From the NCBI GenBank assembly GCA_014058105.1, contig JACGCM010002684.1:124001-188000 (forward strand): a stretch of 64,000 nt of DNA, in the 5' to 3' direction. The position numbers and the translations under genes are program-made. Source of the stretch: Kingdonia uniflora (lineage: Eukaryota; Streptophyta; Magnoliopsida; Ranunculales; Circaeasteraceae). The notes beneath the pieces were generated by a model. That model searched no databases. It had not been told where the DNA came from and saw nothing but the letters and a program-made list of their open reading frames with translations. The stretch's first letter is position 1. Every line of letters begins with the position of its first letter. This document shows positions 45,600 through 58,060 of this stretch, piece by piece.

Positions 45600-46665
45600 T
45601 CATATAAATGAGAACAAATGCATATAATGGTGACAGGGTCTGCCTTACGCGTCTCGAAATAGTAATGAAACGTATAAATCGAGGAACGATTAAAATTGGA
45701 CACGTGGCGTGATAATAATATTTTAAAATAATTTGAACGTTTATTATTATTAATTATGAAGTGACATTCGAACTAGTGGAGCCCACAGCCTTACCTGTGG
45801 AACCCACGGCCTAGAAACCTACTTTAATATTCAAGCAGCTGATATTTTTGGAACAAATGGAAAATATGTATAAAACAAATGATAAAGAAGACTAAACAAA
45901 TGGGAAAGTTACATAACAAAAATGACAATAGTCTGTTAAAAATGGCATAGACGTCTGAAAGAATGCCAGAGTTAAACTAAATAAATGATATATTTTTGTT
46001 TGTCGCAGCCGCACAGACGATTTGCCATCGTTTGTTCCACGAGTTAAGTACAGTAGAGTATCATCTACAAGAGTTACGAGTGCCATCATTTCCTCCATGC
46101 CCAAGGTATAGAGTACCAGTCTTTAATCAAATACTTAATAGAAAGCAGTCACACAGACGGTTTGTGACAAATAATCGAGACGGTTTTTACGGTTGAGTAA
46201 GAAGAAAAAACTGTTCGATGAATCGGGATCGCTTTTGGCTCCAAAAACCAGACGAACTCCTGTGAACCGCAGGTGATACCTAACCTTAAACGATAAGAAA
46301 TAGTAACAGAATTGGTGAAAGAGTCTGCCTTCTTATAAATAAGAAATCTTGTCAAAGGTAGGATAAAATGTACTAAAACAAATAATAAGTAGTTCATGAG
46401 ATGGTGACAATGCCAGCCTTCCTCGTACACGTGGCTTGATATAATAGTTTTAAATGAGTTAAAGAATTTTTTACAATTTTTTATTACTCTGGATGTGACA
46501 TTTGTACTTGTGGAGCCCAAAAATAGGTGGTTGTCTGTTGTAATATTACAACTTTAGTAGGGGCAAATATGGTTTTTCCTCTTGCCATTATCTATTTTAG
46601 AATTTATTGTTCCATGTGTCTAATTTTGTAAAGATGGCAAAAACTAGTATTTATTATCATAATTT
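45600..46665. other. Right-hand non-coding end of MULE copy 2
   Basis: Collinear with 14085-15118 of copy 1, including GGTGACAGGGTCTGCCTTAC, the ATTCGAACTAGTGGAGCCC block and the end TATTTATTATCATAATTT. No coding region recognised. Confidence 0.6.
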
Positions 46666-46668
46666 TTG

Positions 46669-46822
46669 TTCTTTAAATTAAAAAATAATGATTACCTACT
46701 ATACTCAAATATGCATGTATCCAATTCTTTAAATAAAAAAATAATGATTACCTACTATACTCAAGTATGCATGCATCCAATTCTTTAAATAAATAAAGTA
46801 ATGATTCTACTATACTCATCTA
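46669..46822. repeat. 56-bp tandem repeat beside the MULE end
   Basis: Units starting TTCTTTAAAT begin at 46669, 46725 and 46781, exactly 56 bp apart; each contains ATAATGATTACCTACTATAC. The third is shortened. It adjoins the point where the two MULE copies stop matching. Confidence 0.9.
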
Positions 46823-49800
46823 CGATTCTGGTAACAATATTATTGGCATCTCAAATAGTAATAATCATCACCTGACCAAGATAACTAATAATAATTTATC
46901 CTATATTTTACTCATAAGCTATCATGAAAACGAAAAGAGGATAGTGTACTTGCCTTTGATGATGTACGCTTCCTACTCCTCTCTCTTTCTCTCTCTTCTA
47001 ATTCTATAAGGTGGAGGCTAGGGTTTTGCTTCCTAACACTCATGTGAGAACCCTTTTCTCTCCTAACCCCACAAGGTGTAAATACAACTCTTAAGGTGTG
47101 ATCCCATACCCTAGAGGCTATTTTGCTAATATAACTACTCAAATATTTTATGATATGATAACTCACAATATAAAGTAAATAAAAAAAATCTGGTAATGAC
47201 CAAAATAATTTGGGGCATTACATAAAATCTTTCAGACAATTCCAAAGATTATACTCAATCAATTTTTTTTTTGAGATAAGATATTTAAACTAAGAAAGCT
47301 TAAAATAGTTATCATTTCCAATTAGTGAAGTTCACAGAATACAACCAAACCATATTGTTTTCAGCACAACAACAAATTTCATCAAGAAATTAAATAAACT
47401 CGGTGAAGTTAACATAGTACATAAGGAACAATAATATATACTTATATCTATGTCACCTTTCTTTTCAGCTCTCCACATGCTCTTTGTCCAACTTGCCTTA
47501 AAAGGTTAAGTTCCCCTGATTAGAGATTTTCTTATTCGATTCCCAAAGTTCACATTTGGCGCTGCATTTTATATGAATTTATCAACAAATTATATGGCAT
47601 TCATGTCTTGCCTAATCATTCGGCTACCATCACTTGAAAATTATCATCGTACCAATTTGAACTCATTCTTGATCTTTCAATAACAACATTTTCTCTATTA
47701 AGGAAGGCTCTGCATACAAATCACATTAGATAGTCAATCCATACAACAAAAGATACAATAGTCAATCCAAACCACAAAAGAATTGCAAAACGGTTGAATG
47801 ACACCTTCACCTAAATCGTTACCATCTAAACAAACTAATAAAGGAAATGTTTGATGATATGAACAATGCGCTAAAAACCATTAGATAAAAAACCATTTGT
47901 ACTAAATAACATAAATGTGGCATTGATAAATATAACAGGCGGTTGAACATTACTTAAGAAGATAGTGCCTGAATCCTTGAGTGTTTATCTAATATCTCTT
48001 GTTGGTTTCAAGATAGAGGTCATCTCTTTCAGGACACATGATCCTTAAAAAAAGAGTTTTAAGATTTATAATTAAATATTAGGATATCTTATATTCTAAT
48101 ACCTAAGATCAACAATTTATCATAAAGTCAAATGTAAGAGTATATTTTGATCCCAAATACCAATATTATTTCATTGCAAGGTCAAGAAATTTCCTCAAGA
48201 GCAAATGAAATACTGGAACAAAAAGAAGTGGGAATAAGAAATGAATCTAAGAGAATCTTAAATAAAGAAGGCTAAGATTCTTCTCTAGGACATAGAACAT
48301 AGAGAGGAAGCTACTTAATACTTAACTTAAAGCTAGAGATTCAGATATTAGATATTCATGAACTTCATTCACAAAAAAATGTCTCCATAAACAAACTACA
48401 TGAATTGATATGTTATCTTTAAAATTGTTTATCAAAAAATTATGTTGATCAGTTAAATTGTGTTACTTTTGAGAATGGAAAATTTAAAGAGATTTGAATA
48501 ACAAAAAATCTCAAAAACATACTTGGAATCACGTTGATTAGTTCATGTTGACTTCTCCCTTTGCTCCATATGATTGCCCATTTTTCAAATGAATCATCTG
48601 TGAAACCAAATAACTCTAATGCAAGAAAAGAAATCTAAAGTGCCAAGTATAACTAACTTTGAATATTAACCTTGGTGATAACTGGCCAGTGAATTGGATA
48701 GTCTTCTTCAGGTTACATGTTTTTGTAAAATTAACCCCAAGTTCACTTACAAGTTTATCTTCCTGAAAGCATCACCATAAGATCTTCCAATTATAACTAA
48801 AGGGATCATTTAGAGAAATCCCAGATAATCACACTAGAAACGGGCAAAAGCTTTTTATTTATTGTACCGTGAATTACAGTTATCTTTTAGCTTCCTCAAA
48901 AGGGTTATGTAGTTGTAAAGTAACTGAAGTACTTACCCCACTATTGCATCAGTGCTGGTGGAACTAATTAAGACCTTGAATCATTAAAAAAGCATGGTTG
49001 AGTTAGGCAAACTCATATAAGAATTTAGAATTCGTCTACCAGAAGAAGAAAAAAAACGTATAAGAAAAATAAGATAACAACGTACATGAGGTAAACAATG
49101 TATGATACATGGAAAGACATCAGCTTGGAGGCACACTTCACCTTATGGCATCAGATATTTGAGGAAATTCAAATAATAGAGTTTCTTTATCTGAGCTTTC
49201 CAGAGCTTCCATCATCTTGAAACAAAATCTGCCCTGGTGCAAGTTCATCGTTCCATGACTCGAGCTCCATTTGCACTATAAACCGTTGTTGGAATTTGAA
49301 GCAACCCAAATTCTGGTGATCAATGATTGCCATATTGTTGGTATATATCTCTTTAATGTAGTTTAGAAATATTCACTCCTAGTAAGTTCAAATCCAAGTC
49401 AGATTTGAAATGTGTCCTCAGAATATGCACATAAAGATTTTGAAAATTAAATGGTGCCTGATATATTGTTAGACTTATGGTGGCATACACTGTGATAGTC
49501 AGCAATTACAGCAAAACCGACATTACTCCTGTAGAAAGAACTTGCAAACCTGCATTTGAATGGTAAATAATTGTTTATTAGGAAATAAATAAAGTAAAAT
49601 TGTCGCGAAATATAAGCATGGAAAGGCATCAGTTTATAACTCCAAATACATTTAAGTACAACATAATTGTTAATGAAGACGATAGTAATTGAAAACTGAA
49701 TGCTTAGTAATTTGAGGATTGCATATTACTCCTATCTAAGGGACCAACTCTAGATACCCCAAGATCACCCCCAATGTAGATTAGTTGTCCTTGGAAAAAG

Positions 49801-51314
49801 AACCCCATTTGAAGTAATTCAAGACACCACCCTTTAAAGACCATTGAAATTCAAAGCATCATTAGGATCATATACAAACTATGTTTTCTTCGCCTTTGTA
49901 ATTCATATAATACTCAAAACGGGAGCTAATATATATTCAGACTCCTCGAAGGTTCGCGATCTTGAAGATGTTGACACCGAAGCGCAAGGGTAGCAAATGT
50001 AATACTTTATCAGAACACTAAGGATGGACATGATTCACATCAAATCGAATAACTAAAAACACATCCATAAAACAAATAGGTTTGACCGTGGATCATTTCA
50101 GAGAGTGATAGACACCTTGAATCCAAACTTGAATTCCAAACCACAAAATACCAATATGTTAGTTGAAATTGTACCTAGATTACTCAGTTGGTATATGCTT
50201 CCAATATCTCCGATCATCAATCCCCATTATTCACAACGCCTTCGGCGAAATAGACATACAATCATCACTGGTATTCGTCTCCAGCAAAACATCCTGTACA
50301 ACATCAAAAACCAAACAAACCCCATTAGCAAAACTACACCTACAATCAGTCTAAAGAAGAGCCGCATACCTGATTGAATCACTGCTATAAATCCTATGAT
50401 GGTTAAACTTCTGAATTTCTTCAAATGTAAATGTCATGATCGAAATCAGAGAATTTGCAAACAGAAAACATCAAAAAGCTTGAAATCAACAATTAAATTA
50501 TTCTATACAACATTTTATTAGATCAATGTTCTTCTCTTTTAATGGGTAGACCTTCATCTTCCTTGCAACTCGTATATGAGAACATCTGGATTCTTTTCGC
50601 AACCATTGAATTTTTTGCCGTTTGCTTCCATTGTCTTCGGTGATTGAATCAAAAACTACTGAATTACACATTCAATTATTACAACAAACAAATCAATATT
50701 GAAAAAATAAACTGACCTTTAGATTGTCTTCTTTCTTGTGCAACAACTGATTCAACACATCCAAACATTTTCCAAATCTCTTTGATTGAAACAACAATAA
50801 CGCCACTCCGCTCTACTGGTGTTGAAGATGAAAATTTAACTCAAACCCATGACGAAATCAAACCAAATCAGGTCAAGAAACTATGATTATTATTATTTTA
50901 ATCTATTATAGTAATGAAATTGAAAGATTGGAGAAATTATGGCTTCTAGGAGTTTGAAGAAAGAGATAAAGAGAGAAAGGTCGCACTATTCATTGAGAGA
51001 GAGAGAGAGAGATCGCAGAGTTACCATGTAGAACACTGGTTTTTTTTGGGAAGAGAAGATAAGTTTTGAGTCTTGGGGGGAGAAGTAGAGTTTTTTTGTC
51101 TACCTTAGTGTTTTTCATTTTTTCCTTTAAAACTTGAACTTCCAAAACAACTGCTAATCTCGAGGCATCAAAAGCGAATCCCAACCCCTCTGGACATAAG
51201 GCAGACTTGCCCAAAGCTGCAAAAACACCGCCCCATTATAATAAAGAGATAATAGATAAGGAAAAATAAGAGAAGATAAGAAGAATACTTATCTCTATAT
51301 TTCATAATTATACT
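46823..51314. other. Long stretch with only possible exon remnants
   Basis: AT-rich DNA with no confident gene. On the minus strand a few short open stretches bounded by splice-like sites may be exons of a decayed gene. About 50630 reads MEANGKKFNGCEKNPDVLIY. About 49260-49165 reads VQMELESWNDELAPGQILFQ. About 48715-48665 reads PEEDYPIHWPVITK, then MIHLKNGQSYGAKGEVNM (48600-48550). No product is recognised, and stops are frequent. An AG-rich tract lies at 50995-51012. Confidence 0.35.
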
Positions 51315-51317
51315 CAG

Positions 51318-51475
51318 ATTGGAAGGCCTGTGATCTATTGCCTTGCAGTGAAGGGAGAATATGGAGTAAGACAGTGGTGGAAATGCTGAAGGATGAGCTT
51401 GAGCTCACCATGTCCCTTTGTGGATGTTGCTGTGTGGAGGATATTACTAGAAGCCATGTACGTACACAGCGTTAG
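51318..51475 (+). pseudogene. Glycolate/2-hydroxy-acid oxidase last-exon fragment (frameshifted)
   Basis: After a splice-acceptor-like ATTATACTCAG the plus strand reads IGRPVIYCLAVKGEYGVRQ, then one frame further on VVEMLKDELELTMSLCG and VEDITRSHVRTQR before TAG at 51473-51475. This is the C-terminus of FMN-dependent (S)-2-hydroxy-acid oxidases such as peroxisomal glycolate oxidase. A frameshift after GVRQ breaks it, and GCCCVED replaces the usual small/charged residues. The rest of the gene was not found upstream. Presence of an intron boundary argues for a genomic fragment rather than a retrocopy. Confidence 0.8.
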
Positions 51476-51874
51476 AGACTGCATTCCCTTCTCTAAATCC
51501 TCATTATTCGTCCGCTAAAGCTATATCGTGTATAAAAGATGTTTGCTGGTCCAAAGTTTAGTAGCCAGCATGTTTTTAAATGCCTAATAGTAATGTACAG
51601 GCTTCATATAAAATCTATCAGCTTCAGTGTATCAATAAATATTATGCATTGAGTGTTGGTTATGACTTTTGTATATCAATCTTCATTAATTCGTTGCACC
51701 CCAAAAAAAAACATATAAACAATGCAACACATCGACACTAAGATGTCAGGTGCTGTGATGCAGTTAACTAGGTTCCCGGGCAACTCTCTAGGGACCGTCT
51801 GAACCACGTTAAGGACGGTGAGATGAGAGAGGCAACTCAAGTGTACCGGTAGGCATAGTGGTATCATATGAAGA
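51476..51874. other. Short non-coding stretch before the hAT element
   Basis: About 400 bp with no gene recognised. It has a degraded AAAAAAAAAC run and a segment GTACCGGTAGGCATAGTGGTATC close to the hAT target site. Confidence 0.4.
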
Positions 51875-51992
51875 GCTGGTATTAGGGCTGTACTCGGGTC
51901 GTTCGGCCCGGGTTCAGCTCCATGCCTGATCCGACCCGAAATTACCGGGTTGCTAAATTATAAACTTGGACCCGAATCGACCAGGTGCATAA

Positions 51993-52313
<321 letters not shown>

Positions 52314-52471
52314 TAGTGTGTGTTGTGGTGTGTATGTGGAGGGCCCTTTTCCTTTTGATTTTGGTCTTGCATCATTATGGAATGTATGATTGAAGAATTG
52401 CAATCATTCTCCTTACTCTTTATTTTAAGAGGACCAAAAGGAGAAATGGTTTGCGAAGAAGCTTAACTGTT

Positions 52472-52687
52472 GAGGTTTGTACAACAGATCTAAGAAGGCT
52501 AGATGTGACTTAATAATTTGAAGAGGAAGTGGCAACACCTGTTGAGGAACCATCAACATCTAGTCTTGTGGTTTGTACAACAGATCTGAGAAATAGGAAG
52601 GGAGAGAGAGAGAAAAAGGGGCTTGAGGTTTGTACAACAGATCTGAGAAAGAGGAAGGGAGAGAGAGAGAGAGGGGGGGGGGGGGGG
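52472..52687. repeat. Short tandem repeat and G15 run inside the hAT element
   Basis: GGTTTGTACAACAGATCTGAGAAA-like units recur at about 52474, 52569 and 52626; the latter two are followed by (AG)n and the last ends in a run of 15 G (52673-52687). This is a minisatellite within the transposon. Confidence 0.85.
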
Positions 52688-53403
52688 TTTAGCTGTTGAG
52701 ACTAAAGAATTTAAATAGTAAAGGACAACAAAGTCGGTTCGGGTTTAACCGGGTAACCAGACTTGAAAACTTAAACCGACCCGATCAGATCCGAGTTTTA
52801 ATATTATAAACTGAAACCGACCCGGGTTGTCTTCAAACCCGGTCCAAACCGTTCGGGTCAGATCGGTTTCTCGGGTTAGCGGGTTTCGTGTACAGCCCTA
52901 GCTGGTATAGTGGTATCTAAACTCGTATGCAATATAAGTTACAAATTATAGGATTGAAAAGTAATGCATCAAGGAGAATGAAGGAAACCAAGTAAGCGCC
53001 GGATAAATTTGTTAGCACCCTGGAAGAAGAGTATGGGTAGAGCTGCTTCCACATTGTAGCTCAACTGGGGCTCTGCAACTTGTTCCACTAATGGGCAAAG
53101 CCTGATGTACACAATAAACAAGTCCCCTAACGTTCGCGGTGGTGATCGTCCTGCCACGGATTGTAAGACCAAGGGTCAACTAAGTATTGGTCGCAACAAA
53201 GAGAACGTGTAATTGCGAGAACAATGGAACGGAAGCCCATTGTTACAACATCTATCTGACCTAGCTCTCCTTTGTGCAGTTGTTAGACAGTTTTGGGTGA
53301 AAGTTTATAAGAAAATGCAAAGCCGTGATTTCTGAGTAATGGCAACTTAAGTTGTTTACACTCTAATCAAAATTACAAACTCAAAACTGAAAAAGTAAGA
53401 AAA

Positions 53404-53843
53404 TCAAGCTTTACTCCACATGAAAAAAACTGGTATGAAGAAGGCTTGTGCACCTTCAAAAGTTCGAGCAATTGTCTCTTCAACAATCTTCCCTCGAAGG
53501 ACACCGACTACTCGACCTCCACTAGCACCATAAACCATTGGAAGGTTAACTACGACATCACAACTATAAGAATCGAACTGAGGAACATTACTAATTCTGA
53601 AATATAAATCAAAACGACCCAAATCATCGATCCTTGTACTTGAAACTACGCTTCTATCCTCTCCACATTGCAGCTCAACGACCTCAATAACCATGTTTCT
53701 CACAAAAGAGCATGGGACATTGGGACTGATCCATTCAGACTTACAGAGTTCGTGTCGATACCATGCAGTATTAAGGAAGATGTTGCAAGCTCATTTGCTG
53801 CTACAACTGCGAGAAAAAGGATGAAAACTTTGCATAGAAACAC
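53404..53843 (-). pseudogene. Ole e 1/phylloplanin-like secreted protein pseudogene
   Basis: From 53843 the minus strand reads VFLCKVFILFLAVVAANELA (a signal peptide, with GTG where ATG would be expected), then LHGIDTNSVSLNGSVP. After a direct near-duplication of ATGTCCCA at ~53717 the frame changes to CSFVRNMVIEVVELQCGEDR, SVVSSTRIDDLGRFDLYFRI and SYSCDVVVNLPMVYGASG. It ends at FFIPVFFMWSKA. The LNGSV(P)C...VELQCG...TDDxGRF order is that of Ole e 1-domain and phylloplanin-like extracellular proteins. Start loss plus an 8-bp insertion make it a pseudogene. Family assignment is by recognition and should be searched. Confidence 0.6.
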
Positions 53844-56483
53844 AACTTCTTAGAGCTAAATGAGATTCCAAGGCTAAGTTGTGATCTGATTTATACATCA
53901 GATAAGTTTCAGAGACTTTCTTACATGATCTATCAATTAAGAATATATATCCACTTTTAAAATCTGTGATATCAGACCTTGCGGTGTCGTGCAAAAATCT
54001 TTAATATTTCAAAAGGTCAGATACATATTGTAAATCTTTACGACTTAATTTCTATATTAGGAAGGTTAAGTCTAAGGAACCCCAAATCAACTAGTTCGCA
54101 AAATAGAGCTTAAATCTTGACATAATGTCAACTGTTCTGTAAATGCATATCGAGTAGTTTAGAAGTCGAGATTAGCTATCAAGAAGAGAATAATTTAATC
54201 AGCATATGTCCCCTAATCTAGTTACTCTATCGTAAGAAAACAAAATAAAATTATGAGCCAAGTAACTCTGGATACCAGAAAATGAAAGTGAGACGACAAT
54301 TAGATGCTAAGGCCACCACTGTTGCGTTCTTCTTTAGTTATAAGTTGCAACTGAAAGAGACAGTAGACCAACATGTTCGAATGAATTGCTAAAACCTGGA
54401 GTTGAGTCAGTTGACTGTTAACCTGAAGGATCATTTCTATCAGAAATAAATATCAAGTAATCCTCCTGATATCGGTTACATTCTTCGGAAAGATTGAAGT
54501 ACACAAGTGAATCCGGGTAAATGCATACATGTTGATGTACCAGTGACTTGAAATAAACTGTAACAGAAAATAAAGAGGTACTATTCTTCTCTTCAGAAAC
54601 AAAACTGAACTAGAACGATTTGGTGCTTTATGATGAACTGGAAATATATTAAATCAACAAAGTGAGAAAAGAATGAGCTGAAAATCACCGCCTGTGCCTC
54701 GAAATACCAAAACTCAAAACCCAGGGTTGATTTGTTTCTCAAAATTCTCACAACACAAATAGAAGCCAAGAATAAGATACTTATGGTTGCATTGAACAAA
54801 ATTACTTATATGGAGCAAATAAGATGCATGAATTGTGGCCTCCGAAGGCAAAAGAATTAGATAGCGCCACCTTTATGTCCAGCCGTTCCTTCCTGGGACC
54901 CACCAATAGATCAGTGTCCTGATACAATGATTCATAAAGGATCAGAAAAATACTGTGTAACATATAGCGCAGAGCATGGTTTTACACGTGCAGTCGGCAT
55001 GATACAAAATCTCTTTGAACTATGCCAAAGAGTACGCAAGCAAAGATGTATTGCATGTCAGCCCTGACATGGGTTCAAAACATAGAAGAAACTATGGAAT
55101 GCTGAATTAGATGTCCTGAAGTGAGTCCTTGAGTAATTGATTTTAATCCAACACGGCAGGGTATACTGGGGAGCAATATAAAACTTTTGAATATGCCCAA
55201 AAAAAAAAAAAAACGAAGAAAAACAATTTGTCCACACTCAATTACGGGGCGAGAGCCAACTCCCTGCTATTTTGGGTGGTGGGACCACGGACAGTTTCAT
55301 GGATTATCAAAGTTCTCAATCTGCCGCAAGACAATATTTGCTCAAACACTTGACCTAAGTAGCAGTTTGAAAAGCTCATATACCATGGGGGATAAAGGCG
55401 GGATGATATACAAACTAGTCTAATACACTAAGTGAATTATGACAATCATTTCATCGATTCAAAATAACTTCACATGTTTTCCTCATGGCATTAATCAGCC
55501 TTAATCAAGGGCATCATCATGACTTCAACTTCACATGGAAAAGGAATATTAAGAGAAGTAAAAATGTCCTTTTGGTGGAAAAGATAGTTGCAGCACAAAA
55601 AAAAACCATTAATCTAGGTCAGACATTCTATTTATTGTCATAAACTTGTCACTTGTGTGTAGAACCTTTTACCCAAATAGAGGTCAGGCAGAAAAGGTCA
55701 TTTCGATAAAATATTTGGACTGCCAAGCTGGTCAAAAACTATTTGGAAAGCTGTTATATGTCAAATATCCCTATTAATATTCACATAAAAGATCTGAATT
55801 GCTGTTAAAATGACTTTTAATAGAACAACTCCAACATAAAAAAAGAAAACATACCATGCCTTTCTCGGGGTTTTCAAGATTGATATTTGGATGTACCCAA
55901 CCTGTTCTTATCGCCTACAAGTAAACAAGTAACTGTAATAAAATATGAACCAAAGAAGAGATGAAATATTAAAGAAATGATGTAATGAAAGCAAAAAAAA
56001 TGAAAGATAAGTAAAGAAAGTGTGTAGACTATATTCGAAACCCAAAACAATATTGCTGATGCCTCCAACCAGGACTATCCAATCATTGGAACACACGTTA
56101 GTTAAATGAAAGAGTGCTATTCCACGAAAGGGAAAAAGAAAGTTAAATGAATTATTTTCATCAGTTACTTTTTAGAAGGATTTTATTTACAAAACATCCA
56201 GTAGAAAAAATATAATTTAATTCCTTCATCTATTTTCGGTGCAGGTGGATATTAAAAACAATTGCAGTGCACCAAAGGGACGGTTAATTGGCAGGATTTG
56301 CTCCACCATTTTAGCTAGTTTTCATTTCCTTTTTCAACTTGTTACACTCTCTAGTAGTTCCTAGAATACTAATGTGTATATAATTCCTGATTCGACCAGT
56401 TTTCGTTGTCTTTCTTAAATTTCAAAAAAAATTGCTTGGTTCCCCATCGTCGAATGGATTAAGGTTTCTATCGTACATATAAT
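53844..56483. other. Long stretch without recognised genes
   Basis: About 2.6 kb, AT-rich; short ORFs show no family motifs, and no RNA gene is seen. A 14-A tract lies at about 55200. It may be intergenic or intronic. Confidence 0.45.
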
Positions 56484-56632
56484 TATTAGCAAGGCTATTT
56501 TATGTTCTTTTAGTCCCACATTAGTTATTCATAGAAGTAGTTTAATATCTCTCTCCTATATATAGAGAGTATGATGTAATCTAAATAATCAATTCAATAA
56601 TAATATTTTTCTCTCTATAATCTATTTCTACA
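56484..56632 (+). repeat. 5' LTR of copia element 1
   Basis: 149 bp with TATATATAG (TATA-like, 56563) and the end TCTATTTCTACA. It starts TATTAG and not TG, like the other two LTRs of the family in this window. Confidence 0.9.
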
Positions 56633-56650
56633 TGGTTTCAGAGCGAGTTA
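56633..56650 (+). promoter_or_regulatory. Primer-binding site of copia element 1
   Basis: TGGTTTCAGAGCGAG directly after the LTR matches the initiator-tRNA-Met site (TGGTATCAGAGC...) with one change. Element 2 has TGGTGTCAGAGCGAG at 62837. Confidence 0.85.
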
Positions 56651-56979
56651 CCCTCGCTCCACATCCTCGCTGATTAAACTCGGCGGTGAGTTCGTTGGGA
56701 GGTTGCAGGAGGGCAACGCGCATCCTACTTGGGGTTCGGGGCAAAGCCTCAAAAAATTTTAGGATTGCGATTTTTGTTTTTGTTGGTCTGATTTACGCCG
56801 CCGCTTTCTCTCTCTTTTGTATTGAAGAACAACGATTATCATTGTCTCTCTGGTAACACTGTTCTGATCGCAACCTAAGCTTCCACAATTTTATAGTTTT
56901 TTGGATCCGGTCGCGAGATGCGATAGATGCTGATCTGAATCTCAGATCTGTTTGGTTTATTTGAGGTTATCGATCGCGA

Positions 56980-58060
56980 TGGCTATCGGTGATGGTTCAA
57001 GTTTGACCGTTTCTTCAATTGGATCGAGTGAAGATGTCTAGTCCTTCAATTCTGTTCATGATAATCCGAATCTGAAGATTACCTCACATCTATTAGATGG
57101 CTTAAATTATGTCTGATGGGCACAGTCTGTGAAATTGCTTGTTGGTGGTCGTTGAAAGATAGGGTCTCTTTTTGGCACGGAAAAAAAATCTGCAAATCCG
57201 AAGTATGTAAAGTAGTTCTCAGATGATTCGATGGTGAGAACTTGGTTGATTAATTTTATGCAGCCGGTGATCTCTGTTAGGTACTTATTCACAAATAATG
57301 CACATCTGATTTGGGAATCACTTCGTAAGGTATATTCTCAATGAGAGAATAATGCTAGGATCTTTCAACTTTCCAATAAGATTGGGAATTTTAAACAGGG
57401 TACTCAGACTTTGGGGATGTATTATACGAGACATCGATTGAGTTGGGAAGAATTATCTCATTATAATAGCTTCATCGAGTGGCCAGCTAGTGCACTAAGT
57501 GAAAAAGTTCCTACTCCACCTACGACAGCAAAGATTTATGCAAGGATTGTAGAGAAGACTCGAATGTTTCAGTTTCTTGCATGGCTCAATCCCGACTTTG
57601 AGTATGCATGAGTTCATCTACTTGACAGGACTCCTTTCCCAACTCTTGAAAAGGCATACGTATATTGTCTCTCCAATCAAAGTCGTTGGTCACCTATGCC
57701 TCCTATCTCCGGGATCCCTACAGAGACTTCTGCTATGGCTGTTCGTTATGCTTATCCGGCACTACCGTCAGTTCTTTCACAAACTTCACATACATCATTA
57801 ACTTGCCTTTCTCCGTTACCAGCGGCTTCCGGTAACTCTTGCCCCCCGAGGAAGAAGTGTGATTATTATGGTAAGTGGGGACATCTAAAGACAACTTGTC
57901 ATGTTTTACACGGTCGTCCCGCTGGTTATCAACCCCGCTTATCTCAGTCATCAACACACTTATCTGCCAACTCTAGTGCGCTAGATTCTTCGGCCTTTAG
58001 TGCTCTCTCTCAGGATGAAATTAACAGGTTCTGACAGCTTCTCTCTATGTCTTCCACATC
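56980..58060 (+). pseudogene. Gag of copia element 1 (decayed)
   Basis: From MAIGDGSSLTVSS the reading goes through LLDGLNYV, LINFMQPVISVRYLFTNNAH, SLRKVYSQ, FIEWPASALSEKVPTP, RIVEKTRMFQFLAWLNPDFE and AVRYAYPALPSVL. It ends with a zinc knuckle CDYYGKWGHLKTTC, whose second Cys is Tyr. At least five stops are seen (for example after LNYV and after GGR). In the family, Gag coats the RNA genome and forms the particle. Confidence 0.85.

Larger units (their letters stand above)
37040..46665 (+). mobile_element. MULE/VANDAL-like transposon region, copy 2 (5'-truncated)
   Basis: From the left this holds a truncated transposase (+), a 65-bp tandem repeat, two coiled-coil genes (-), a GRF zinc-finger gene (+), a small unknown gene (+), an inverted pair of 21-bp arrays, and the Ulp1-type gene (-). 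The last part is collinear with copy 1, but ~2.5 kb (equivalent to 11605-14085) is missing, including the DUF1985-like exons. Convergent transposase and accessory genes with a central repeat are typical of large MULEs. Terminal inverted repeats were not identified. Confidence 0.75.

Noticed and set aside
52673..52687. Run of 15 G as a quadruplex or regulatory element
   Set aside because: It ends an (AG)n tract in a non-autonomous transposon and is most simply slippage; no further structure supports a function.
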